Assembly (NCBI RefSeq): GCF_030685535.1
Contig: NZ_CP131601.1
Location: forward strand, 1,860,001 to 1,924,000
Reading direction: 5' to 3'
From: Photobacterium leiognathi
Lineage (GTDB): Bacteria > Pseudomonadota > Gammaproteobacteria > Enterobacterales > Vibrionaceae
Length of the DNA stretch: 64,000 nt
This document shows, in pieces, positions 17,974 to 26,614 of the stretch. The position numbers and the translations under genes are program-made. Numbering within the stretch: position 1 is the stretch's first letter; every line of letters begins with the position of its first letter. The notes under the pieces were generated by a model, which was given only the letters and a program-made list of their open reading frames with translations, did no database searches and had not been told where the DNA came from.

Positions 17974-18702
17974 ATGAACAAAATTTTATTAGCAACGATT
18001 ATCGGTTTGGCTTCTTCTCAAACAATGGCGCAAGAGATCAAGTTTGCAATGGAAGCCACTTACGCTCCTTTCGAGTACATGGATGAGAACAATCAAATTC
18101 AAGGCTTTGATGTCGACATTGCCAATGCACTATGTAAAGAGCTGGATGCGACTTGTACTTTTCATAATCAATCTTTCGATAGTCTGATCCCTGCTCTTAA
18201 ATTCAAGCGATACGATGCGGCGATTTCAGCCATGGATATTACTGAAGCCCGCCAGCAACAAGTGAGCTTTAGCCAACCTTATTACGATAACGCTGCTGGC
18301 TTTATTTCTATCAAAGGCAAGGTTGCAGATATTGATGCTCTAAAAGGCAAGCGTGTTGGCGTACAAAATGGTTCGACTCACCAAAGCTACCTAACAGATC
18401 AAATGCCTGACGTTACTACTGTGCCTTATAACAGCTATCAAGATGCATTCATTGATATGCAAAATGGCCGTATTGATGCGGTATTCGGTGACACAGCAGT
18501 GGTTGCTGAGTGGTTGAAGAAAGACGACAAACTAGCGTATGTAGGCAAGCCTGTAACGAACCCTAAATACTTCGGTAATGGTTTTGGTATTGCAGTAAAT
18601 AAAAACAATCAAGAGTTACTTAAGCAGTTGAACACGGCACTTGCGAAAATTAAGCAAGACGGTCAATACCAAGTAATTTTTGATAAGTACTTTGGTAAGT
18701 AA
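17974..18702 (+). CDS. artI: Arginine ABC transporter substrate-binding protein ArtI
   Basis: Periplasmic amino-acid-binding protein (SBP_bac_3). Signal peptide MNKILLATIIGLASSQTMA, mature start near QEIKFAMEATYAPFEYMDEN. Ligand-binding region ITEARQQQVSFSQPYYDN and hinge regions are typical for basic amino acids. 242 residues; GGAG lies 8 nt upstream of ATG 17974. Three nt separate it from artQ. Confidence 0.92.
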   Translation: MNKILLATIIGLASSQTMAQEIKFAMEATYAPFEYMDENNQIQGFDVDIANALCKELDATCTFHNQSFDSLIPALKFKRYDAAISAMDITEARQQQVSFSQPYYDNAAGFISIKGKVADIDALKGKRVGVQNGSTHQSYLTDQMPDVTTVPYNSYQDAFIDMQNGRIDAVFGDTAVVAEWLKKDDKLAYVGKPVTNPKYFGNGFGIAVNKNNQELLKQLNTALAKIKQDGQYQVIFDKYFGK

Positions 18703-18705
18703 ATT

Positions 18706-19413
18706 ATGATGTTATCGGGATATTCACTTTCCCTGTTAGAAGCAAGCTGGATGACAGTCCAGCTGGCTTTTACCAGTTTAGTTGTTGGATTAGTGTTAGC
18801 GATGCTTTTTGCTGGCGGTGAGATGTCTCGATTTCGCCTTGTGGCATGGCCGACAACGGCTTTAGTAACGGTGTTAAGAGGCTTACCTGAACTTCTTATT
18901 GTGTTGTTTATCTTTTTTGGTTCAGGTCAGATCTTGTTTTATATCACGGGTGATTATGTCGAGATCAGCCCGTTTCTATCCGGTGTTATCGCACTTTCTT
19001 TGATCTTTGCATCTTATGCAGCACAAACCATTCGTGGTGCAATCCGTGCTGTACCAAAAGGTCAACGTGAAGCTGCGAGCGCATTAGGGATCAGTAAAAG
19101 CAGAACGTTTTTCGCCATTATTGTGCCGCAAGCAGTGCGTCATGCCCTACCGGGGTTAACGAACCAATGGTTGGTGCTATTAAAAGATACAGCATTGGTG
19201 TCATTGATTGGTGTAACGGATCTATTAAAGCAAGCGCAATTAACCTCTGCCGCAACCCATGAAAGTTTTACATGGTACGCAACGGCTGCTGGGGTGTATT
19301 TGGTGATCACCTTGATCACGCAAAAGATCATTAAGATTATTGATGCAAAATACAGTGCTCAAGATGGCGCAAGTAAGTCTAAGTCGCCTGTGGTTGAAGG
19401 AGCAATGGCATGA
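18706..19413 (+). CDS. artQ: Arginine ABC transporter permease ArtQ
   Basis: Inner-membrane permease of the HisM/ArtQ family, 235 residues with about five helices. The coupling-loop motif AIPKGQREAASALGIS is visible as RAVPKGQREAASALG. It starts 3 nt after artI and overlaps artM by 4 nt (ATGA). The C-terminal tail after residue 215 is hydrophilic (AQDGASKSKSPV). Confidence 0.93.
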   Translation: MMLSGYSLSLLEASWMTVQLAFTSLVVGLVLAMLFAGGEMSRFRLVAWPTTALVTVLRGLPELLIVLFIFFGSGQILFYITGDYVEISPFLSGVIALSLIFASYAAQTIRGAIRAVPKGQREAASALGISKSRTFFAIIVPQAVRHALPGLTNQWLVLLKDTALVSLIGVTDLLKQAQLTSAATHESFTWYATAAGVYLVITLITQKIIKIIDAKYSAQDGASKSKSPVVEGAMA

Positions 19414-20081
19414 ATGAACAACACTTCTGGCAATTGATGGATGGCCTTGCCACCAGCTTACAGTTAACTTTAGTGTCATTACTAGTGGGCTGTACGCTTG
19501 CACTATTAATGACAATGACGCTGATTTTAAGAACCTCTGTTTTGCATTGGATCAGCCGTGGCATTATTACTCTATTTACGGGTACGCCTTTGTTAGTTCA
19601 GATCTTTTTGATCTACTACGGCCCAGGTCAATTTGATGTGATCCGTGAGAGTTTCTTATGGGATTGGTTAAGTCAGCCGTGGTTCTGTGCCATGTTAGCA
19701 CTGGCTTTAAATACTGCCGCTTACAGTACCCAATTGTTTAAAGGTGCATTTGACGCTATTCCAAAAGGACAATGGCAAGCCTGCCGTGCTCTAGGCATGG
19801 AAACAAAAACGACCCTAAGCACTTTGTTACCATTTGCGATTCGTCGTGCGGTACCTGCTTATTCCAATGAAGTGATCTTGGTGTTTAAAGGCACCTCCCT
19901 TGCCAGCACCATTACGATTATGGATATCATGGGTTATGCCCAACGTATTAATGCTCAAACCTACGACACGTTAACGGTGTTTGCGATTGCAGGGGCAATG
20001 TACTTAACGGTTAATGCGATACTTTCTATCCTCTTCCGCTTGTTAGAAAAGAAAGCACTGGCTTTTGAAGCTGCAAATTAA
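19410..20081 (+). CDS. artM: Arginine ABC transporter permease ArtM
   Basis: Second permease of the ArtPIQM system, 223 residues, five predicted helices, with the coupling motif DAIPKGQWQACRALGM and RGIITLFTGTPLLVQIFLIY, both characteristic of ArtM. It is coupled to artQ and followed by a bidirectional terminator. Confidence 0.93.
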   Translation: MNEQHFWQLMDGLATSLQLTLVSLLVGCTLALLMTMTLILRTSVLHWISRGIITLFTGTPLLVQIFLIYYGPGQFDVIRESFLWDWLSQPWFCAMLALALNTAAYSTQLFKGAFDAIPKGQWQACRALGMETKTTLSTLLPFAIRRAVPAYSNEVILVFKGTSLASTITIMDIMGYAQRINAQTYDTLTVFAIAGAMYLTVNAILSILFRLLEKKALAFEAAN

Positions 20082-20085
20082 ACAC

Positions 20086-20117
20086 AAAGCCGATGTAATC
20101 TATACATCGGCTTTTTT
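20086..20117. terminator. Bidirectional terminator between artM and the MFS gene
   Basis: Stem AAAGCCGATGTA/TACATCGGCTTT with a short loop and a T-run on the plus strand and an A-rich flank serving the convergent minus-strand gene. Confidence 0.88.
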
Positions 20118-20139
20118 ACACTTCACTTACTGGTTATCG

Positions 20140-21339
20140 CTATGCAGAAACAAGCGTTTTGGTTTGAAGTACTGACGCTTTACTTCCACATGGTTTAGGT
20201 TGTTTAACTGTTAGGAAAATACATGGGATCCCCATCACAGCCATAAACCAAAACATGCTGATATCCGAATGATGCATTAACCAACCACAAGCAGCAGAGA
20301 CAATAGCTAATACAAAACCCGCTGGAATAGCATGGTATAAAGATTGTAATGCAACGTAGTTGTGTTTTCTGTTTTCTTCAACGTAACGAACAGACGACAG
20401 AATGGTTCCAGAGAAAGTAATGCCGTGTAAGATTTGGCAGAAGATTAAAACAGGTAAATCTGTTGAAACCGCCATTAACCCCCAACGAAGTACAACGGCT
20501 ACGACTGCTAGTTTAAATAATGTAGACACTTTCCAGCTAGAAAACGCTTTACGGCTTACTAGATAAAAAACAATCACTGAAATAGTTGATAGGCTCCACA
20601 AATAGCCAATGGTATCTGAGTCTAATCCTTTTTCAGCCCAATATACGGTACTAAAGAAGTAATATCCGCCATGACTCCCCTCTAGCAATGAAGCAACGAG
20701 TAGGAAAACCAATGTTTCTTTACAGCATAAGACTTTAAAGATATTTGGCTTTTTCTCTTCTTCGTTATGATGACAAACCATAGGAACACTGGGTTTCATT
20801 AAAGTACCAATGAATGTAGCACCTAAACCGACTGCGCCCATTACAGGGACTGCACTCACGCCAAAATGTTGAATAACCCATCCCATACATGCTGACGCAA
20901 CCGTTAATGCTACCGCTCCCCATAAGCGGGTATAACCATAATCAAGACGATTATCACGTGCATAATGATTTGAAATAGCATCTGAGATCGCAACGGCTGG
21001 GCCGATTGCTAAGTTAAAAATCACTAGCAATAACGCAAGAGTCCAGAAAGATGGTGTAATAGTTCCAAGCCAAATGAATGCGATAAAACCGAGTAAGCTT
21101 AAAAACATTGACCAACGAAGGAATGGAATGAGATGTCCAACTTTGTGGAAAAAAGGAGTTAACGTAAAATTAATCACACAACGAGCAGCTAGACCAAACC
21201 CTACCAACATTCCGACATCAGCATCTGAAATGCCTAATTTTTCAAGCCATAATCCTCTGAACGGTAAATATACACCGTAAGAAAACCAGAACATAAATTG
21301 ATACGTAGACATCCATAGTGATGGTCGGCATGTGAACAT
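20140..21339 (-). CDS. HcaT-like MFS transporter
   Basis: Major-facilitator transporter resembling the 3-phenylpropionate permease HcaT/LacY-like MFS_1 group: FWFSYGVYLPFRGLWLEKLG at the start, SDAISNHYARDNRLDYGYTR and LRWGLMAVSTDLPVLIFCQI further on; about 12 helices, 399 residues. ATG 21339 is favoured because AGGAG lies 7 nt upstream; a GTG two codons earlier is possible. A Fur-like box sits about 36 nt upstream, suggesting iron control. No aromatic catabolism gene is adjacent, so the substrate is unknown. Confidence 0.8.
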   Translation of the reverse strand: MFTCRPSLWMSTYQFMFWFSYGVYLPFRGLWLEKLGISDADVGMLVGFGLAARCVINFTLTPFFHKVGHLIPFLRWSMFLSLLGFIAFIWLGTITPSFWTLALLLVIFNLAIGPAVAISDAISNHYARDNRLDYGYTRLWGAVALTVASACMGWVIQHFGVSAVPVMGAVGLGATFIGTLMKPSVPMVCHHNEEEKKPNIFKVLCCKETLVFLLVASLLEGSHGGYYFFSTVYWAEKGLDSDTIGYLWSLSTISVIVFYLVSRKAFSSWKVSTLFKLAVVAVVLRWGLMAVSTDLPVLIFCQILHGITFSGTILSSVRYVEENRKHNYVALQSLYHAIPAGFVLAIVSAACGWLMHHSDISMFWFMAVMGIPCIFLTVKQPKPCGSKASVLQTKTLVSA

Positions 21340-21374
21340 TGGCACACTCCTTTTTTGTGTATATCAACGGTATC

Positions 21375-21393
21375 GAAAATGGTTCTCATTAAC
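21375..21393. promoter_or_regulatory. Candidate Fur box
   Basis: GAAAATGGTTCTCATTAAC matches the 19-bp Fur consensus GATAATGATWATCATTATC at 15 positions by eye. It lies between the leftward MFS gene (36 nt away) and the rightward cytochrome/cbb3 cluster (about 205 nt away). The nearer gene is the likelier target. Not tested. Confidence 0.5.
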
Positions 21394-21598
21394 AATTTGA
21401 AGAAATACCAAAAAATCACTAAAAACAGTCATGCCGTTCACTACATTCCGTTCGATAGTCTTTCACTGCAACAGTAAATATTCTCTTTTTTGAGTTGATG
21501 TTAAAAACTGACATTGATAAGCGCAGAAAACAGCTATCTTTAAAACTGTGTCTTTGTATTGCTAATTCTATAAATAGAGTTTTTAAAGGGAGGTGGGC

Positions 21599-21955
21599 AT
21601 GTCTTTTATCCTATCCATTAAACGGTTCTTGTTTGTAGTGTTACTCGCAACACCTCTTGTCGCTTTTGCCGATGAAATAACGCCGGAGCAACAGTTTGAA
21701 ATAGGTAAACAGAAGGCCCTTGTGTGTGTGACCTGCCACGGGGTTGACGGTATTTCGGCTACTGAGACTTACCCCAACCTGCAAGGTCAAAAGCAACAAT
21801 ACCTAATTGCAGCTCTTAAAGCATATAAACAAAACCAACGTATTGATGGGCTAGCAATATTAATGCAAGGCTATGCGAAACATTTAAGTGATCAAGATAT
21901 GAGGGATCTTGCGTATTACTTCAGCCATGTAAAAACAGAAAATCATGATCAATAA
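21599..21955 (+). CDS. Monoheme class I cytochrome c (c553-like)
   Basis: Secreted cytochrome of 118 residues. Signal peptide (SIKRFLFVVLLATPLVAFA) then a single heme site CVTCH and the distal Met in AILMQGYAKHLSDQDMRDLA. ATG 21599 follows AAGGGAGG; a GTG two codons upstream is also in frame. It sits 26 nt before ccoN and is probably the electron donor or an accessory cytochrome of the oxidase encoded next. Confidence 0.88.
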   Translation: MSFILSIKRFLFVVLLATPLVAFADEITPEQQFEIGKQKALVCVTCHGVDGISATETYPNLQGQKQQYLIAALKAYKQNQRIDGLAILMQGYAKHLSDQDMRDLAYYFSHVKTENHDQ

Positions 21956-21981
21956 AAATAAACTGCATCATTGCTAAGGTT

Positions 21982-23421
21982 ATGACGATGGATACTCGGT
22001 ACAACTATAAAATCGTTCAATACTTTATGGTTGCCAGTGTTATTTGGGCGCTAATTGGCATGTTAATCGGTGTGATTTTAGCAGCGCAACTTTACTGACC
22101 AGCCTTGAATTTAGATTCTGAGTATTTCCAGTTTGGTCGTCTTCGCCCTTTACATACTAACGGGGTGATTTTTGGCTTTGTGGTTAACCTCTTGATGGGG
22201 ACATCTTTCTATATAATTCAACGTACCTGTAAGCAGCGACTATATAATATGTCGATTGCTTGGTTGGTATTTTGGCTCTGGCAATTCATCTTAATTCTCG
22301 CAGTTATCACCTTACCAATGGGCTTTACCACCTCAAAAGAATATGCCGAACTTGAATGGCCTATCGACATTCTCATTGCCATCACTTGGGTGATGTATGC
22401 AATTGTTTTCTTTATGACAATAGCCAAGCGTTCGGTACATCATATCTTCGTTGCTAACTGGTTTTATGGTGCGTTTATTATTGTTATTGCGATGATATTT
22501 ATTGCTAACAATCTCGAATTACCTGTCACGATGTGGAAATCTTATTCCATTTATTCCGGCGCAGAAGATGCCATTGTGCAATGGTGGTGGGGTCATAACG
22601 CAGTAGGCTTTTTACTCACAGCAGGGATCATTGGGATGAATTACTACTTCATTCCGAAAGTTGCTGAACGCCCTATTTATTCTTACCGTTTATCTGTTAT
22701 TCATTTTTGGGGATTAGTCGGCTTTTATACTTGGGCGGGCACGCACCATTTAATCTATTCATCAGTACCTGATTGGCTGCAAAATCTCGGTATTGTGATG
22801 TCACTTATTCTATGGCTACCGTCTTGGGGTGGCGCATTTAATAGCATGATGACCTTGCTTAACAATAAGCAAAAGCTCAAACATGACTATATTATGTGGT
22901 TCTTCTTCTCTGCGATTGTGTATTACGCCCTTGCTACTTTTGAAGGCCCATTACTGGCAATTCGTTGGTTTAATATGATCGCCCATAATACTGATTGGGT
23001 AATTGGACATGTTCATTCTGGCGCATTGGGCTGGGTAGGTATGTCTGCCATTGCGACCTTCTATTACTTTATTCCTCGCCTGTATGGTCATGAACAATTG
23101 TGGTCTAACCGTTTAGTGAAATGGCATTTCTGGTTAGCCCATATTGGGATTGTGTTATATGCCGTTGCCCTATGGATTGCAGGTATTGGACAAGGCTACA
23201 TGTGGCTAAAAGAAGAGCCAAATGGCTCACTCAGTTATAGCTTTGTCGAAGCCATGAACTTTAGTGCCCCTTGGATGTTAGTTCGCTTTATTGGCGGTGC
23301 ACTGTTTGTGCTTGGCGTAGTATTGATGATTTATAACCTTTACCGCACGGTGAAACAGCCTAAACCCAAAAACAATAATAACGCTGACACCGTAACAGAA
23401 AAGGTAGATGCGCATGATTAA
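21982..23421 (+). pseudogene. ccoN: ccoN, cbb3 oxidase catalytic subunit, interrupted by in-frame TGA
   Basis: Heme-copper catalytic subunit of a cbb3-type cytochrome c oxidase. From ATG 21982 the frame is conserved (YNYKIVQYFMVASVIWALIG, first helix) but reaches TGA at 22096-22098 (codon 39) where the family has Trp (QLYWPALN expected, QLY-stop-PALN seen). The remaining 440 codons are intact, with all metal-ligand regions: RPLHTNGVIFGF, WWWGHNAVGF (CuB His and downstream Tyr), AGTHHLIYSSVP and VIGHVHSGALGW. TTG 22105 could restart translation but would lose helix 1. A TGG to TGA change explains the break; TGA followed by C is a leaky context. The 3' end overlaps ccoO. Confidence 0.87.
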
Positions 23422-24022
23422 TAAAGACTTTACTTCATCGGTGGTGATTTTAATTGCGTCAACAGCAATTGTTGCTGCTTTCTCTTTCCTTGTTTGGGTT
23501 CTACCTGCCTTCTTCTATCAAGACAAGCTGATTGCAGAATCGACAGCAAAACCGTTAACGGCGTTACAAGTAGCTGGACGTGATATTTACATCAGTGAAG
23601 GTTGCCATACTTGCCACTCAATGATGGTTCGTCCGCTTAATGCTGAGATAAAACGTTATGGCAGATACAACCGAGAGAGTGATGATATATACGAGCATCC
23701 AAATCTTTGGGGTTCAAAACGAACAGGGCCAGATTTAACCAATCTTGGGCGTAAATATTCAGATCAATGGCATATTATTCATCTGCGTAATCCTCGTGAT
23801 GTAGTACCAACATCGATCATGCCGTCTTATCCGTGGTTATTTGAGCAAGTATTAGATGGTGAAGACATTGAAGCTAAGCTCACAGCCCTACGCACTTTAG
23901 GTGTGCCCTATAGTGACAAAGAAATTCGCCAAGCGAGATTAGAGGTGAAAGGTAAAACCAAAGCACAAGCATTAATCGCCTACTTGCAAAGCTTGGGACA
24001 AGATCAAGGAGTACGACCATGA
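23414..24022 (+). CDS. ccoO: cbb3 oxidase monoheme subunit CcoO
   Basis: Membrane-anchored monoheme cytochrome c subunit. N-terminal anchor helix (about 8-30), heme motif in EGCHTCHSMMVRPLNAEI, and YGRYNRESDDIYEHPNLWGS, TGPDLTNLGRKYSDQWH, NPRDVVPTSIMPSYPWL, all CcoO signatures with the distal Met. Start taken at ATG 23414, which overlaps the ccoN stop; ATG 23408 is also possible. It overlaps ccoP by 4 nt, so there is no ccoQ between them. 202 residues. Confidence 0.93.
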   Translation: MINKDFTSSVVILIASTAIVAAFSFLVWVLPAFFYQDKLIAESTAKPLTALQVAGRDIYISEGCHTCHSMMVRPLNAEIKRYGRYNRESDDIYEHPNLWGSKRTGPDLTNLGRKYSDQWHIIHLRNPRDVVPTSIMPSYPWLFEQVLDGEDIEAKLTALRTLGVPYSDKEIRQARLEVKGKTKAQALIAYLQSLGQDQGVRP

Positions 24023-26218
24023 GTGCTTTTTGGAGTAGTTGGGTCATAATCTTAACGCTGATTTTTTTAGCGTTCATGACTGCAGTCGTTGTGGTGTATT
24101 GGAAAAAGAACCACTCAGCCAATGCAAACCGAACTGTTGAGAGCTTTGATGGGATAGATGAAAACGACGCGGCTGTACCCAGTCTGCTGCTTTTATCCTA
24201 TCTTGCTGCGTTCATTATTGCTGCGGTTTTCTTAGTGCTTTATCCCGGCATGGGAAATTGGCAAGGATTAATGAAATGGCAGTCTACCAGCGAAGCAGAA
24301 TCTACCGCTCCGACTTCACTGCAGGCACAAATCGCTCAACTGGGTGGAGATAACTTAAGTTATAAAGATTTGAGTAAATCCCCTGAAATCGTCAATGCTG
24401 GCCTCGCTTTATTTCAAACCCATTGCGCCGCCTGTCATTTAAATCAAGCCCAAGGACAACTACATTTTCCCAATTTAAGCGATACAGTTTGGCTATATGG
24501 CGGCAGTGACGAAGCGATCCATCATTCCATTGTTCACGGCCGTAATGGTGTCATGGCTAGGTTGGAAAGATATTCTAACCGAAGAAGAAATTGAGCATGT
24601 TTCCTCTTATGTCGCTTCACTTGAAAAAAATCGCATTATTGCTGAGCCTACTATTAACCTTGAACTCGGTAAAACCGTATTTGATGCAAACTGTACCGCT
24701 TGTCATGGCAGTGATGCAAAAGGTAATCAAGCTTTAGGTGCGCCGAATCTCACCGATAATATTTGGCTTCATGACGGCAGTATTGAAGGCATTAATGCCA
24801 CCGTCACATATGGCTTAAATAACGTTATGCCCGCTTTTGAAAACCAACTCACTGATGATGAAATTCAAGCTCTAGGGGCTTATATACGTCATCAAGGTAA
24901 TGAGCAACAAAACAAACTTGCAGAGCTCGATCAAGATATGGTCAGTAAAGGACAGTATCTAGCCTACGCAGGTGACTGTATTGCTTGCCATACAGGTGAA
25001 GGTGGTGAACCTTTTGGTGGTGGTTTAGGTTTCTTAACTCCGTTTGGTACGCTTTATTCAACCAATATTTCAGCTCACCCTACCTATGGTATTGGTGATT
25101 ACACCTATGAGGAGTTTTACGACGCACTACACAAAGGAAAAGGGAAACACGGTTATTTATACCCTGCAATGCCTTACTCGTCTTATCAATATGTCACCGA
25201 TGAAGATACTCAAGCGTTATGGGCGTATATGCAATCGCTTAACTTTGTAAACACCCGTAATCAAGAGAATAAGATGATGTTTCCAAGTAACATTCGTTTG
25301 GGGCTATTAGGCTGGAATATTGCTTTCTTAAACACTGCACCACTGGAATACCCCGATGATATGACCGAGCAATGGAAGCGTGGTAAATACCTCACCATGG
25401 GATTAGGTCACTGTTCGGAATGTCATACACCACGTAACGTAGCGCAAGCCTTGATCGAAAAAGAGCTATTCCAAGGTAATTTAATTGATGGTTGGAAAGC
25501 TCCTGATATTACTGCAACAGAGCTTTATCAAGACCGTTGGGATGTGAAAACTTTAACGGATTTTTTAAAAACGGGTCATTCCGATAAAGGAACCGCATTT
25601 GGTGGTATGGCGGAAGTGGTACAAAACAGTACTCGCTTCTTAACAGAGAAAGACGTCGCAGCCATTGCGGAATACTTGATCACTGGTGATAAATATAACG
25701 AGTTAGATAGCTCGGTTCCTCAGCTTAACCCTCCAGGGTTTGGTGATTTAGTGCCAGCCGATGTTGATATTCAAACCGTTGAGCTAAAACCGTTAAGTAG
25801 CGACGATCCTGAAAACGAAGCCAAACTCTATGGTTTGTATGTTCAAACCTGTGGTGCATGTCATGGTAAAGACGGGAAAGGCCGAAAAGGTATCGCCCCT
25901 ACACTGCTTAATAACGGGATAATTATGCACAGTGATCCTTACGATACTATTGCCGTTACTATTCGTGGTTTATCGCCAAACTTTATGGAGCAAGACACCA
26001 ATTTCATGCCAATGAGTAGCTTTAACTCAGTGATCAGTGACGCTAACTTGGCAAAACTGATCAGCTTTGTTCGTGCGAAATTAGGTGATCGTACAGTGCC
26101 AGTTACCCCGCAAGAAGTTTCTGATGTGCGTAAGGCATTAGTTGAAGGTGGTTACGCTGGAAATATTCACAGCATGACACTACCAGAAGCTAATGAGCCA
26201 AATAGTTTTACGGAATAA
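24019..26218 (+). pseudogene. ccoP: ccoP fused to triheme AdhB-type cytochrome (five hemes), +1 frameshift
   Basis: CcoP-type subunit enlarged by fusion. The first part is classic CcoP: two N-terminal helices (about 5-27 and 54-77), ESFDGIDENDA, VLYPGMGNWQG, heme 1 CAACH (Cys136) and heme 2 CTACH (about 225). The chain continues without a break into an alcohol/gluconate-dehydrogenase cytochrome-subunit module with hemes CIACH (about 320), CSECH (about 465) and CGACH (about 611), including DCIACHTGEGGEPFGGG and LGHCSECHTPRN. Corrected length is 732 residues, about twice a normal CcoP. One extra base near 24559 shifts the frame; removing it gives NGVMAGWKDILTEEEIEHV across the junction. Decay or sequence error cannot be separated here. 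Confidence 0.85.
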
Positions 26219-26352
26219 GCGGATATCTAAACAGTGTACAGTTTCATTATCTGCTTAACATTCCATCAACAGTAATAACTTTTACAATTTTTATGCAATT
26301 TTTCACTGTTTTATATTGCCTCTGTAAAATTTATAAGTATCATCAAATTTCA

Positions 26353-26532
26353 ATCCTTTGAGTAGAGGCGCGCTGCCTATTAGTATCCAGATGGAGGGTG
26401 ACACCTAAGAAGTCTGGGGAAAGGAGTCGGCGCCGAAGTCATTGTTGTGTCATCAACAGTGGCTGGGTCTGCATTAAATAAGTGCAGAACTGCCATAGTT
26501 TACGTAGTCTATGGAGCGCTACCCTAAGGGAT
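26353..26532 (+). promoter_or_regulatory. Lysine riboswitch (L-box)
   Basis: Conserved L-box blocks appear in order: AGAGGCGCG, GGAGGGTGACACC, CTGGGGAAAGGAG, CGCCGAAG, a P4-type stem TCTGCATT/AGTGCAGA and TATGGAGCGCTACCC. P1 is formed by ATCCTTTGAGTAG (26353-26365) with CTACCCTAAGGGAT (to 26532). Downstream are a T6 run after a short stem (26531-26549), a CTATC/GGTAG hairpin and a CACCTA/TAGGTG hairpin just before the ribosome-binding site. It controls the lysine transporter that follows, presumably turning it off when lysine is plentiful. Confidence 0.95.
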
Positions 26533-26614
26533 ACGACGAAGTATTTTTTCTACAGAAATCTGTTTCTCTATCCTTTCGGTAGATCTCCACCTAATATAGG
26601 TGTTTAAGAGATCC

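Noticed and set aside
21490..21535. Possible FNR site (two TTGAT sequences) before the cbb3 cluster
   Set aside because: The second half-site ATCAA is missing at the required spacing.
22096..22098. TGA in ccoN read as selenocysteine
   Set aside because: No selenocysteine insertion hairpin seen right after it, and the family has Trp, not Cys, at this position.
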